A DNA stretch of 64,000 bases, taken from Lindgomyces ingoldianus (taxonomy: Eukaryota; Ascomycota; Dothideomycetes; Pleosporales; Lindgomycetaceae). The position numbers and the translations under genes were made by a program. Shown here one piece after another: positions 23,327-35,059 of the stretch. A model generated the notes under the pieces. It searched no databases, had not been told where the DNA came from, and saw only the letters and a list, made by a program, of their open reading frames with translations. The DNA lies in contig NW_022985167.1 of the NCBI RefSeq assembly GCF_010093535.1, forward strand, positions 1,097,335-1,161,334, written 5' to 3'. Every line of letters starts with the position of its first letter. Position 1 is the stretch's first letter.

Positions 23327-24658
23327 ATGTTGGCTCGATCGGCACTGCGCACGGCGCGCTCTGCCGGTGCTGCAGCCCGCAATGCTACCTCCAGAACGGC
23401 TACGGTACGATGCCCGGTCATCCCACTCAGCTTCGACAAGCTCCCGCGAATCCATCCTCAGAGCCCCAACGCCCCCTAAAGTTCTTTCCTCTGCACAATT
23501 GACCCTCTTGCTAACGAATTGGGTGGTACAGCGTCCTGCCTCGACATCCAGCTCGACCGCTGAGGAAGCAGCCTCGGCCTGGAAGACCACAGCCCTCGGA
23601 TCTGGCGCCACCGTGTTCGCGGTTGGATCAGTTGCCTGGTATTATCATCTCTACGGGCGAAATGTCGATGCTATGACGCCGGCGGAAGAAGGGTGAGTAA
23701 TATCGGACGCTATGGAGCCGTTGAGGGAATATTGAGCTTTGGGGGGATTGGCAGCAACATCGAGCTAACAGATTGTCATTGCAGTCTTCATCCAACGCAG
23801 TACCCATGGGAACATCAAAAATGGTTCAAGACATTTGACCATCAAGCGTGAGTGCCCCTCGATATATAGAATTGATGAACAGCACTGAGGTACAATATTA
23901 GCCTCCGCCGCGGATTCCTGGTCTACCGCGAAGTCTGTGCATCCTGCCATTCCCTCTCTCGAATCCCTTACCGCTCTCTCGTCGGTAACATCATGACGGT
24001 TGACGAGGCGAAGGCCCTCGCTGAAGAAAATGAATACGACACCGAGCCCAACGACGTGGGTGACATCGAGAAGCGCCCCGGAAAGCTTTCAGACTACCTC
24101 CCCGCCCCTTACAAGAACGATGAGGCCGCCCGCGCAGCGAACAACGGTGCTTTGCCCCCAGATCTATCGCTCATAACTAAGGCGCGGCACGGTGGCTGCG
24201 ACTATATCTTCAGCTTGCTGACGGGCTATCCGGAAGAGCCGCCAGCGGGTGCTGTTGTTCCAGAAGGTTTAAACTTCAACCCCTATTTCCCCGGCACCGG
24301 TATTGCCATGGCTCGTGTGCTTTATGACGATCTGGTTGAGTACGAAGATGGAACTAAGGCAACCTCTTCCCAGATGGCAAAGGATGTAGTGGAGTTCTTG
24401 AACTGGTCTGCCGAGCCGGAGATGGATGAGCGGAAGAAGATGGGCTGGAAGGTGTTAGCTGTCACCAGCGTGCTGTTTGCGCTCAGCGTTTGGGTCAAGA
24501 GGTAAACAACACTGCTTTCTGGAATCGTTATTTATCACTAGCTAACAATATCATTCAGGTACAAATGGGCACCAATCAAGACGAGGAAAATTGTCTATTC
24601 TCCACCTAAACAGAAGAGCATCCTCGATCAGCTTCCCAAGCCAGACAAGAAATCATAA
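23327..24658 (+). CDS. CYT1: cytochrome c1, complex III haem subunit
   Basis: Passes electrons from the Rieske protein to cytochrome c in the mitochondrial bc1 complex. Five exons: 23327-23404, 23532-23692, 23785-23847, 23902-24501 and 24559-24658; about 333 residues, the usual size. The N-terminus is an Arg/Ala/Ser-rich presequence ([20 protein letters not shown]), followed by a sorting hydrophobic stretch ([13 protein letters not shown]). The haem site is CASCH in [18 protein letters not shown] supplies the axial Met region. A C-terminal transmembrane anchor ([19 protein letters not shown]) precedes the short matrix tail [10 protein letters not shown], split by intron 4. Intron 1 (127 bp) falls within the presequence. 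Transcription may respond to the CCAAT box at 23170. Confidence 0.95.
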
Positions 24659-25939
24659 GCCATGCCACGGCAATCGCATTTGGTGGGAGAACAAAGAGTC
24701 AAAGGGCCGGTGAAAGTGTGCGTGTGTGTCTTATACTTGTACAGTGTCCGTTACTCAAAAGAACGAGAGTTAAGATCTCCTGTTTGATTCCAAGTGAAGC
24801 TGGTATAGATGCTTGGTTCTCTTTTCCTTGTTCTTCTTCTTTGTTATGCGCGTGTGTGTCTGCTGATGTAGGTAGTGTACCATCAATGCAGTTCCGTTCA
24901 ACCAATCCCTCCTTTTTCTAGGTGGGTGCGTCCGTGGTGGACGGTGATTGTTGATGGCAGTCGCTATGTGCTACGATGATGGTGACGACGGGATTAGAAT
25001 CATGCGAGCCTATAGTTTCTGATTGAGTAGTGTTTGGCAGTGGTTGGGAGCACACTTATTATCGACTGTAGTTTAGAAAATGAGAAAGATAAGGAAAAGG
25101 AAGATGGTTTGGGGCTGCAACACATCTGGGAGGAAGAAGGCCAGGGGCGATCGCAATGTTAGGTTCTTTGGGTGATTCTGTTAGTTTACTGTGGCTAGAG
25201 GAAAAGGGCAAAGTGTCAAGATCAAGGAAATGAGGGAACAGGTGAAATAGGGTGAAGGAAAGCGCCAACGTGCCCGTTAAGCACTTTCAACCTCCCTGGC
25301 TTCGTGACAGCCCATCTCAACGCCACAACTGACTTGCGTCTATCCATAATTGCCAACAGTTTGTGCGGATTACTTTCTCCCACCGTCTAGGTCTGGTTTG
25401 GTTAATGGTTAATGGTTTAGCTATAGGGGATTCTAGCTCAATATCAGACAACGGCCACCGTACTGGTTCGCCCTAGAACATCAACCAGTCGCAAGTCTAT
25501 CGCCGTCGTAGATCTGAGATCTAGTCTAAATGAGGCAGTTGTAGCAAACACCCCAACCTCAGCCGGCGATTTCCGCGTCGCGTCACTGACGAATGTCCGC
25601 CTGGAACTACTGTCCGACTGTAGGACTATCCTCCTCTCACTTTTTAGATTGAGGGACGCCCTTGGCAAATCTCTGGCTGGTGTATCCCTCTCAAAGCAGC
25701 CAGAACCCATTGAATCTAAGATGAAAACGAACACGACCAGTTTTGCCAAGCCGACTGCATTTCCATTTCATAGATCTTCCTCATGAACCCTAAATATAGT
25801 CTATTACGAGCTCAGGGAGACAAGCCCGGTGGTCGAAATGCCGTTTCACAAATTGAGACTCGAGGTGCGAGACAATCCTCATTTCAGAATGAACAACGGT
25901 GGGGGTGAACCCCGCTAGTTTCCTACTTATGTCAAGATG

Positions 25940-26601
25940 AATGTGGTGTCTTGGAAGAAGGCATGGAGCAACTCCGCCTCAAAGTGGCTTCGACACGTTA
26001 ACCATTCCGTAACCTGGTCCAACTATATGAAACGCAAGCCTTATCCACTCTTACAAGCGCCCATGGCAGATGTTTTGAATATTTCCCCTAGAGTTTCCAA
26101 AATCGGTCAAGACAGAGTAACTTGGCTGCCTCGACTTCTGGCTATCAAACCATAGTTGTTAAACGGACTCGGAGGCACCCTAAAGCACCTCAACAATCTA
26201 GACAGCAAACTTCCATGCACTACGCTTAAGGCTCTGGTGGAATACCAACAGCATGTACCTCAACTCCACACCCAACTTAGGCCATCTAGATACCGTATCC
26301 GGCGTCAGCAGCCAGATGCTCCAGGGCCAGGCTTCGGGCAACGCCACTATCACCCACAGCAACAGCAATCCCAATATCAACCTGTACTCTACTACCTCCA
26401 CTATCGCGGGCCAGCCGTCGCTATTCCTGCAGCGGGAGTCAGCTAGCGAGTCGGTTAAGGGGTTCTTAAAGAAAAACGGGTGGTCAGGGGAAGGTTTGGA
26501 CTGAGGATGAGGATGAGGATGATTGGGATTCACTGGCGAAGAGGAAGAAGAGGGTTGTCGGGGAAAAGAAGGGGAAGGGAGAACGGATCGGGATCGGCTA
26601 G
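25940..26601 (+). pseudogene. decayed gene of unknown family
   Basis: Coding-like sequence that moves through three frames with several in-frame stops. The first part (from about 25940) reads LEEGMEQLRLKVASTR, then hits a stop, and continues with Gln/Ser/Thr-rich sequence. From 26253 a different frame reads HSNSNPNINLYSTTSTIAG and ESASESVKGFLKKNGWS and ends at a TGA. One frame over it continues as VWTEDEDEDDWDSLAKRKKR to a TAG at 26599-26601. Acidic-then-basic low-complexity endings like this suit a nuclear protein tail. I do not recognise the family. An intact gene with introns cannot be fitted by eye. Confidence 0.4.
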
Positions 26602-27756
26602 AGGGATGATTATTAGGTTAGGGGTTAGGTAGTAGCCGGACAGTTATGGGTGACAGCTGCTTATTGGTGACATTGTAATAGGCATTCTCTGCCGGGGTTT
26701 AATGGTGATACCAGAACCTGATCTTCTTTTGGTGGGCGAGCAAGGAGAGAAACTTGTTCCGGCCCATACAATAAATCAACAGGTTTTGTTCACAAACACC
26801 AGTGGTTAGCTGGACATGGGGAACACTAAAATGCATGCACAGCATTACCTTCATTATGGGTGTAAGGGTGCTAATGTACTCAGAATCACCAGGCTATATG
26901 ATAAGAAGTTCAGATCGGTTTTAAGGGATGACCTTACCCATATTTTGACTTGCCCTCACTTCCTCTACGTCCAGCCATAACCGACCCGGCAACTTCCACT
27001 CCTGACGAAGGTTCTAGAGGAAAGGATTGGTATCAAAGTCTTGCGTCTACACCTCATGGCTAATTATGGGAACAGTGGGGATCAGATAGAAGTGAACTTA
27101 TCGCATGTACAGGTGGTGTCTGGCAGGGCTGAGAAGTCATAAATTGTGGTCTACATTCCCTGCTTTATGGATAGCGACTGTGCCGACCACCAGTGTGCTA
27201 TCGATGCGGAAGTTAGGCAACTTGGAGAGTTCCTTCTCGGAGGTAGCTGCTAGACGCAATCTGCAATTGGAGAGGCTGGTTCATAACACTGTTCGACAAA
27301 ATCTACTAAAGGGAAGAGCACCTCGAATTCATTAAGGTAGGCCTCAAAGAGGATTTAGTGAGCACGCAGAGATGAGAAATAGAGCTCACGGCGCAATATG
27401 CCGTGACTTAGCTGAGATTTTCGAGTACATTCTAAACGACATTACCACGACCTGAATGGATGACTGGATAATGGGCTTCGATACAGTCTCAACATGTCAT
27501 CATTTGTTAATGGTATTCCTTCTATATAAATCCTGTAGATATAATGCTCTCCCCCATCCAAACCTAGATTACTGAAACACAAATCCTTGCCTTTGCATAC
27601 CCACATGTACGGATGAGACTCTCACCACCAACAATTGCCCATCCACCGGGATGTGGTCCGAGGGTAACTCATACCAGTACCTTCGATGACTACGATTTCG
27701 GATTTTTACTCGGCCAACTTTAATTGAGCTTATTGTTCGGCTTCGAGGGGGCGATT

Positions 27757-28032
27757 ATGGATTCATATTCGGTTCTACTGCACTCGCTCTTGCTTTCTAA
27801 AGATTTCGAGGCGAAGTCTCCATTCTTCAACCTCCTGTACGAGCTCCGAAATGCAGTGTACCACGAACTCTAGAAGGAGGAGCTGTTCATTGTGGTCCCG
27901 TGCTTGGACTCCCCATTCAAGATATGCTACGTTGGTTACACTATTGGGACCGAGTACTGGAGCGACCTTTGCCCCTGTCTTCTTCTTTGGCTCCAAATTA
28001 ACAAACACCCCCACGTGAAATTCGGAGCCTGA
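27757..28032 (+). pseudogene. F-box-like family pseudogene 3
   Basis: An ATG at 27757 opens a frame with SPFFNLLYELRNAVYHEL at residues 21-38, the F-box-like core. The next codon is TAG (27871-27873) where the family has tryptophan, so a single G-to-A change explains the stop. The frame then stays open for 52 codons (KEELFIVVPCLDSPFKICYV...LLLWLQINK) and ends at 28030-28032. It is same-family as the remnants at 3.7-5.5 kb. Truncated as well as interrupted, so not functional. Confidence 0.55.
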
Positions 28033-30238
28033 TCTACCGTGAGCACATGGAAAAAGTATTTTAGGGGTTGGGGAAGAGGGAGGAGGGAGGGAACAGCCAA
28101 GTTAAGTTGTCGGTCTGAGGGAGATTTTAAGGGCGAGAAGTCGTTTTCGGTGTAGCCAGTGTAGCAGATAAAGCAGCATTCGTTGCTGCTACTGAGGCAG
28201 TAGGGTCCACGATAGTGATTTATTTGACGAGGAATTATTTCTTTGTAGGAGGAATCTTTTGGGATGAAGGATTGTCAAGCCATCGTGGGGAGAAGAGTGA
28301 GAGTGCCAGGATAAGAGTTTGTTTTGTGAGATTTAGTCACAGGTAAGCAGAATTGAGCTACGATTTGGTAGCTGTGGCGGATCATACCCAACATTCTCTA
28401 CAATTCTTAACGAAACCCTCTCCCCGTAAGCGGCTCGGGAACAGAACTTTCGACTTTAATCGACGGTAGGACCAGATTGCTCCGGATTAGGAGCGCTTTA
28501 CTCGGAAGAGTAAGGTCCATATGATAGTGGGCGAAAGGAGCGATAACCATGTTCAACCTCATCCTCATGAAGAGCATAGTAGTCATAACCACCTCCTTGG
28601 ACTTCACTCAACTCCCCAACAGCCTACCTCAAATCCGTTATCAGCCGCTCCGTGCTAACCCACTCTCGAATCGTTTCGCGAACGAACAACCAGAACCACA
28701 ACGACGAAACATCGCTACACTAATACTCAGCCTTACCGTAAAGCTTGGAATATTAATCTTCTGGCTTAAGGTTCAGGTCTTGGAAGGACCTTGCTACACG
28801 GCCTAGGATTTAGTATATATCTATTGTCTCCGCTATGAGGAGTAGTTGGAGATATTCTAGATATCTTCTACCAGCGAGCTCAACGCCCCGCGAGAAGTCC
28901 CTGATCAAATTCTCGAAACTCTTGGTCTCATGTCCAAATCTCCAGGCTTGATGTAGACTTTTTTTCCCCTCCTCCCCACGTCTAGATCCCATACATGCAG
29001 GATGTGAGACCAACACAACTATCTTGGCCAATAGTCTGGCTAAGCTATTGTCCATGTGCCGTGCGTTTACTTGAACAAATGAAGATGTAACTGCAGGAGG
29101 TACTAGTAGCCCACGGAGCGAAATATTCGGGATCTTTCTGTGGCTGTCACAAAACCGTCTTTTTCTTGACCGTAGTCGCCGATGAGAAAGTAGAGATTTA
29201 AAAAACATCTTAAAGATGAGAGACTTTGAAAATGAGACACAGGGTGGAGATAGGTGTATATATGTGAGATTTTCAGCGGTGTTCTTGCACTGCCATGACT
29301 TCCAAGTATGCGAATAAAGGGGCTATGAGGGTTACGCACTTCTATAGCCAAATCTCTAGTACGGTCTATCTTGAAGGCGAAATTTATACAATGAAGGGAG
29401 CGTTGGGACTTTTGGTTGAAGAAGACTACAAAGTCACGCACCGCGTACTTAAAATGCTGCCACGCCTGGGCACTAGAATCGTTAGAGAATCGCATTCTGG
29501 ATGACCCTAACCCTAGAGAGCCGCGCGGTTTTGATTTGGAACTATCCGATCTATCGACCGCATAGTACAACCCTATATTCAGAAGTCTCGCCTTCGAATT
29601 CCAACTCTAGTCCCGGAGCCCCAGAGACCTTCAAAGCAATGGTGAAGGAAATTGCAAGGTGTGTATCGCCCACGAACGGAGGAGGATATCCAAGATGTAT
29701 CTGAAGATTGATGCAGGAAGTTACAGCGGTGATTTTTTACGCACTGCAGCGGAGAGTACGGGAATTGTCGGCAAGGGGATTTACGCCGTTGGAGCTTTAT
29801 CAGATTTTACGTGATAGCATGAAGACAGCTTGGACGAAGAGAGGCGTGGTGTCAAAGGGGAACTGCTGGTGGATTATTATTGAGTTGGTAGTTAGAGGGT
29901 GGATTGGGGAGGAGAGAAGGATGGCAGAATCGAAGTAGCGCAAGGTTATCATGAAAATAATTAAGAAATAGAAGAGAATCTAGTGTGAGAATCGATTGTA
30001 CATTGAATGAATTAATAAATTGTAGCAGAACGAGTGGCAATGCCGTGGTATCGTGTATCCCAATTCCCCCAAATCCTAAATCTGAAAGCCTAAAACCGCA
30101 TCAAACCTGAACATCTAGACTCCAAACAAAACCCAAATGCCAAATCTGATGCAAAACGCCAGTGCTAACAATAAAAGAAAGTTCAGAAGCTTTAAGAGTC
30201 TATTTCCAAACTGTTGTCTACCACTTAATTCTTCTACT

Positions 30239-31471
30239 CTATCTTGGATTGGCGGGACTGCCTTTCCAATCCCGAATCTGCTCTCTACTATCCTCTTCAT
30301 AACCCGCCCTCTCCATCAACTTCGTAAAAGTCGTGTCCTGTGTCAGTCGGTTCTCCCGCATTCCAGGCGCTTTCGGTGGCTCCAGGAAGGAAGGCGCTGG
30401 CATCAGGACGTCTATAGTTTCGGTACTGGTGCTTCTTGTGGTTAGGGGCCGTTTTCCCTTGTTGGAAACCGACGTTCGATTTGACCTAGACGTCATTCGA
30501 TTTGGTGTACGTGTCGGCGTTGCGTACGGATCTCTATTGCCTGCTCTGACGGCCGGAGGTGGTACAGGCACTGTGGAGAATGAAGAATTTCCGCCGAACC
30601 CAATCCTCGGGCTTTTTCCAAACAGGCTCTTGATTCTCGGAGTCATGCCTCCGCTACCTCCACCTCGCATCCCGTTCTTTGGCACCATTCCTGTTGCGGA
30701 GTTTGGCGAGGGCTCTACAGAACTGGATCCTCGGCGGATGAAGTCTGTTCGATTGGCATACATAGGGTCGTAGATTGGATCGCTGATTTGGCGGGAAACG
30801 TGTCCGAAGTCGCCCGAATAGCGGTTTCTTTCTTGAAGCTCGCGGCGTTTTTTGATGGCCCAGAGAAGTCCCAGTGCCAAGAGTGCTCCGAGAACAATAC
30901 CTGGGAAAAAGCCAGCGGCGAATGATTTGCCATCAAAGCCCTGCTTAGCCCGAGGAGTTGGGAGGGGAGCGGCTGCTGTTGTCTGAGATGCAGCTGGTGC
31001 GTCTGTAGCTATGGGGATAGCGGAAGAGGAAGGAGAAGAAGTTGGAGATCCGGCGTTTGCAGAGCACATGCCGCCATTGCAGGTATAGCCTAAGGGACAA
31101 CACTGCCCTCCGCAAGTGGGGAGTTTGACTTCAGTGGAGTTGGAGAGATGGATTTGGTTGTCGGGATGGGTGGTTGCGTTTAGCTGGCTCACGTCGCAGG
31201 TTATGGGCTGAATGAAGGAACAGTTTGCGCCTTTCGGACAACATATTACAGATACAGACTTGGTGCCGTTCACCGAGACACATGTTGTATCCTTGGGACA
31301 GCAGAAATCGGAAGGAAAGTTGGATCCACACTGGGCGAGAGTGGACATACCACCACAAGTTGCCGCCTGCCGAGAGAGGAGGTTCATAGCTTGAGAAGTC
31401 GGTATTGTGGTCGATATGAGATAGAGAAGCGATAGTCTGGAGAGCTTGGAGAGACCCATCAAGGGACCCAT
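30239..31471 (-). CDS. cysteine-rich single-pass membrane protein
   Basis: A 410-residue, single-exon gene starting at the ATG at 31471. Residues 1-28 form a signal peptide (SRLSLLYLISTTIPTSQA). The ectodomain (about 29-180) is cysteine-rich, with paired CC motifs (FCCPK, ICCPKG, QCCPLG), a short final knot (CNGGMC) and several N-glycosylation sites (NGT, NCS, NAT, NST), then a Ser/Thr/Pro/Ala stalk. A transmembrane helix lies at about 184-206 (FAAGFFPGIVLGALLALGLLWAI) with a KKRR stop-transfer. The cytosolic tail of about 200 residues is Ser/Arg/Pro-rich and ends in a conserved-looking DTTFTKLMERAGYEEDSR. The architecture recalls fungal wall-stress or mucin-like sensors, but it has no WSC domain that I can see. 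It is a candidate surface receptor; the ligand is unknown. Confidence 0.8.
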   Translation of the reverse strand: MGPLMGLSKLSRLSLLYLISTTIPTSQAMNLLSRQAATCGGMSTLAQCGSNFPSDFCCPKDTTCVSVNGTKSVSVICCPKGANCSFIQPITCDVSQLNATTHPDNQIHLSNSTEVKLPTCGGQCCPLGYTCNGGMCSANAGSPTSSPSSSAIPIATDAPAASQTTAAAPLPTPRAKQGFDGKSFAAGFFPGIVLGALLALGLLWAIKKRRELQERNRYSGDFGHVSRQISDPIYDPMYANRTDFIRRGSSSVEPSPNSATGMVPKNGMRGGGSGGMTPRIKSLFGKSPRIGFGGNSSFSTVPVPPPAVRAGNRDPYATPTRTPNRMTSRSNRTSVSNKGKRPLTTRSTSTETIDVLMPAPSFLEPPKAPGMRENRLTQDTTFTKLMERAGYEEDSREQIRDWKGSPANPR

Positions 31472-32103
31472 TGTGATGGACGAGGAGAAGTACAGAGAGG
31501 AAGTGACAAAGGCAAAGGTACGTAGCGGAAGATTGATATACCAGAACGTGCAATTGTGTCCAAGCTCAAACTAATCGATAAGACAATGGCATTATCTGTT
31601 TGATAGAGAAGCTTGGATGGCTATGGAGGCATGCAGAAACAGGACTGTGAAACAAACTCGACTTTTAAAATAAGAAGGGAAACGCAAGCTCCGGACGCGG
31701 CCGCCAGTATATAGTCCTGCATTTTTAGACGTGGTGGACCTTCAGCATCCGATTCTGACGTATCTCACCCGATGGTCAGGCTCCGTCCAAGTAGGCTTCC
31801 GTTCCATGTTCTGGAAATAGAGGTGGACAAGCGCCGAGTGGATAGCAGACATTGAATGGACTATGCTAGCAGAGTAGCAGTGGCAGATGACTCTTCATAA
31901 CGTGTGGCTATGCTGTCGTAGTATTGCGAGCGGCTGAAACGAAGCGCTGGAGGGGGGCGCTTGCATACGTTTTGAAGTGGTGGTGAAGTCTAGGCGGGGG
32001 GGACTGTGATTGGCCGGCCGTACTTGCAGGGCGCTAGCACATTTCTCGGGGAAAAAGAATCAGACGTCGGCCATGGACAACTCAAGTCGCCCACACGACA
32101 ATC
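31472..32103. promoter_or_regulatory. divergent promoter region, 632 bp
   Basis: Lies between the start codons of the cysteine-rich membrane protein (minus) and mS42 (plus), so it must hold the promoters of both. No specific factor site could be assigned with confidence. Confidence 0.4.
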
Positions 32104-33199
32104 ATGATAATACGCTCACTCTGTCGGCGGCCGGCCGTCTTCCAGTCCTTCGCTGCAGCTCCTGCAGTAAGCCATCCCGTCAGAAAGGCCTCAATGGCGG
32201 TCGATAGGCCCACTGACGATGTATTAGAGATCTGGCGCTGCGCCCTTTATCCGCAAGATTCACACGCGACCCACGCTTGCGAACGAAGCGGAGCTCGAGA
32301 AGAATGGAATTCCGGGTCTGCTGTCCCCGCGGGCGTTCAGGGTTGCGTGGACCGAGTACCAGCAGCACATGATGGACGAATTGAATGCCTCAACATCTGG
32401 TATGCCATTGCGTTCAATTGCGGAACTGCGTTTCGCCATTGCCATTTCCAACTCGTTGGACACATTACCGCGGCCCGAGGGACTGACTGAGTTGTGAACA
32501 GGATCAATACTCGAGAACCAGGACCCGAAGAACATCGTGCTTGAGCTGGCCCGGGATCCGACCTCCGCATATGCCTTTAACGTGGCATCCATGGCCTGGA
32601 ACAATCACCAGTTCTTCAAAGGCATTGTGAGTTGGCAATTCTCCCTAACTACCTCGGTTTCTAAATTGACATAGAGCACCAATCCCAACGTCAAATCCGC
32701 CCCCTCCTCCGCCCTCTCTACCGAACTAACCCACTACTTCTCCTCGCTGTCCACTCTCCGCGAAACCTTCCTTGCAACTGCCGAAGCCATGTTCGGCCCC
32801 GGCTTCGTCTGGCTTGTCCAACAAAATGAAAACCAACATCCCTTCCGCATCCTTACTACCTACATTGCCGGCACCCCCCTCTCGGGTGCCCACTACCGGC
32901 GACAATCCGAAGACCTAAACAGCCACAACCCAGACTCATACCAAGCCATGAACAAGGTCGGCCACTTTGGTCGAGCAGCAGCCCCAGACACCAAGCCCAA
33001 GAAAGCTCTCGGCGGGGTGGATATCATCCCCTTGCTGTGTGTGAATACCTGGGAGCACGTCTGGCTGACGGATTACGGGGTTCGCGGAAAGAGAGATTAC
33101 CTCGAGGCGTGGTGGGACAAGATTAACTGGGATGAGGTGGCGCAATATGCTACGCTGGCGCCGCGCAACACAGGCACCAACCATTTCCAATATCGGTAG
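32104..33199 (+). CDS. RSM26: mitochondrial small ribosomal subunit protein mS42 (Rsm26), SOD-like fold
   Basis: A structural protein of the mitoribosome small subunit that adopts the Fe/Mn superoxide dismutase fold. Four exons: 32104-32166, 32228-32399, 32502-32626 and 32675-33199; about 294 residues, with introns of 61, 102 and 48 bp. The N-terminus is a presequence (MIIRSLCRRPAVFQSFAAAPA). The family signature GIPGLLSPRAF...WTEYQQHMMDELN follows in exon 2. The SOD-like N-domain helix with NHQFF is in exon 3. Exon 4 has FGPGFVWLV and the degenerate SOD motif VNTWEHVWLTDYG, where enzymes have DxWEHAYxxxY. The metal-binding set is incomplete, as expected for a ribosomal rather than catalytic member. 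mS43/Mrp1 is the close alternative. Confidence 0.85.
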
Positions 33200-35059
33200 C
33201 GACATGTGCTGCGGAAGGCTTGTGACGGAAATGTGTATGTATGGTATAGACGTTGTATATCTAAGATATTGTACAAAACTGTATCTACCTATGGATATCA
33301 GCAAAAGGAAACAGGAAACGACTCCGGACTTTTTCATTCTCTCTGTGTGATAATATTCAGCCCCACTCCCCCGGTTATCTCTATGAATCAGATTCCACAG
33401 CGCGCTGTACCAAGGTTATCCAGAGTTGAGATCGAGTTAAGGGTGATCTGACCAATAAATGGGTATTAACTGGTCCGGTTGTTTAAAAAAGTAGCGCAGG
33501 CCCAGCATTTAGCGCTTGTAAATGGCAACTCTAAGACGTAGTGGTGGGTGAACAGGAAAATCATGCAAAGGAAATTGTTCGTATACATGTTAACTGTCAT
33601 CAGGAATATTTCTATGCAGAATTCGGACAGGTAACCCTTGCTAGAATCAAAGAAAGTATTAAGAAGATATGAATCTCGGTCTAGAATCACACCTCTCTTA
33701 TGCACACTAGTGTCTCCAGTATATGTAAGCACACCACCTACGTTGTAGATGCGGATGGTTGAAGCTGAAGTACTGTCCGCGAGGTGTCAATTAGATTATT
33801 GATATGGTGTTGAAATGAAACAAGCTTGAGTACGGAACCTCAACGTTTTATGAACGAATGCGTCACCGTTGTAGGGAGGCAGTTGTGGAGCGTAAGTTTT
33901 GGTGGACACCCAAGGTCTAATTAGGTCAGCGAGACGGTCATATAGGCTTGTGTTGAGGCAGAACGGGACTTTCTTTGTATTGGACAATGAAGGACGGCAT
34001 GTTGCTGCTATCGACGCCCATTGGTGAAAGTGAAACGATTTCGCTGAAGTAGTGCGTAGGAAGGAGAATATGATTGAGTATAAACATCGAAGGAGGGAGT
34101 CAAGTGTATCGAGGGCTTTACCAAGACCCCTATGTAGGAAGGCAATTCATGAGGGGGGTTCTGTGGCTTTGTTCCGCCCCCCTGACACCTCTTGGTAGCG
34201 GTCCCTTGTCCGTTTCAATCTATCCCGCCTTCCGCCGATCCTCAGTGCTCCCGGCTGTAACAAACTCAAAGTCTATTAAAGCACGCAGCTTGAAGGCCGG
34301 ATCGCCAATATTTGGTAAGGTGAAGACGAAGACCAAGGAAACGCAGGATTCATATACCGTCTTGGGCGAAGAAAGGGGATCATCGGCAGCCAGCCAAGGT
34401 TGGGGTACATCTGGCACTGTACATCCAGTACATCCAGCAAGCCGGCAAACAAGAGACTTAGAAAGTCTAGGAAGTGCCGGAGCTGCAGCAGGCCGGGTGA
34501 AGAACCTGGGCGTCGTCGTGAAGTTTTCCGCACCCCGGTCGCCACACACAGGCTCCAGATACCGCAAAAAGCAACGTACGCATAGCGCCTGCAGGCGTTG
34601 CACCAAGGATCGTTTCAAAGCCGCTGCATACCGGCAGATTATTCATGTCATCGTGCAAGGGATGTAATGGGTGTGAGGGTGTGGTACTCCACATTTCGGG
34701 CCGGTACATAGAGATACAGATACATATTGAGATCTGGTATTACAAGGACCTGGGCTTTCTGTATTGCGTCTTGGCTTCGCACTTAGTATTGAAACTTTTT
34801 GCTTCTTATCATGTACGCAGTACACGCGCACTGTTTAGCAATATGCGAAACCGCATGTTTGTGGCCAATCATGAGCTTTTTCCAAGCCATTTTCCTATTC
34901 GTACAATCCGTGGTTGTGATGTTGGATGCGCCCTCTAACGCCTCCCCTCTGCTATAGTAGGATACCTTTTTCCAGATTTGCGAACTGTATTCATTCGCTT
35001 GCCTGCAATGCAATTGACCAGACTACACAGCTTGGTGTAGGAGGGATGTGCCCGCCTCA
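33200..35059. other. intergenic, 1.86 kb
   Basis: Convergent space between mS42 and COX23. A 197-codon frame at 34074-34667 plus overlaps a 132-codon minus frame and has no domain or splice logic. Two minus-strand blocks (33466-33732 and 33796-33987) share one frame, separated by two stops, and could be a relic. No supported gene. Confidence 0.45.

Larger units (their letters stand above)
24659..30238. other. gene-poor region, 5.6 kb, with gene remnants
   Basis: AT-rich with two pseudogenes (25940-26601 and 27757-28032, annotated separately). Elsewhere there are only disconnected open stretches. One, 29501-29938 plus, is two same-frame blocks broken by a TGA at 29711 minus one codon region (about 29702-29704), with a basic, helical-looking second block. 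Another, 28810-29208 minus, resembles nothing I know. I found no splice pattern or domain that would make any of these a gene. This looks like a decayed, possibly mutation-prone segment between gene-rich blocks. Confidence 0.5.

Noticed and set aside
25444..25749. 101-codon minus frame with a hydrophobic start
   Set aside because: The initiating codon is not ATG, and the next Met removes the signal-like segment.
34074..34667. 197-codon frame on the plus strand
   Set aside because: Low-complexity composition, an overlapping minus frame and no domain; a gene is not supported.
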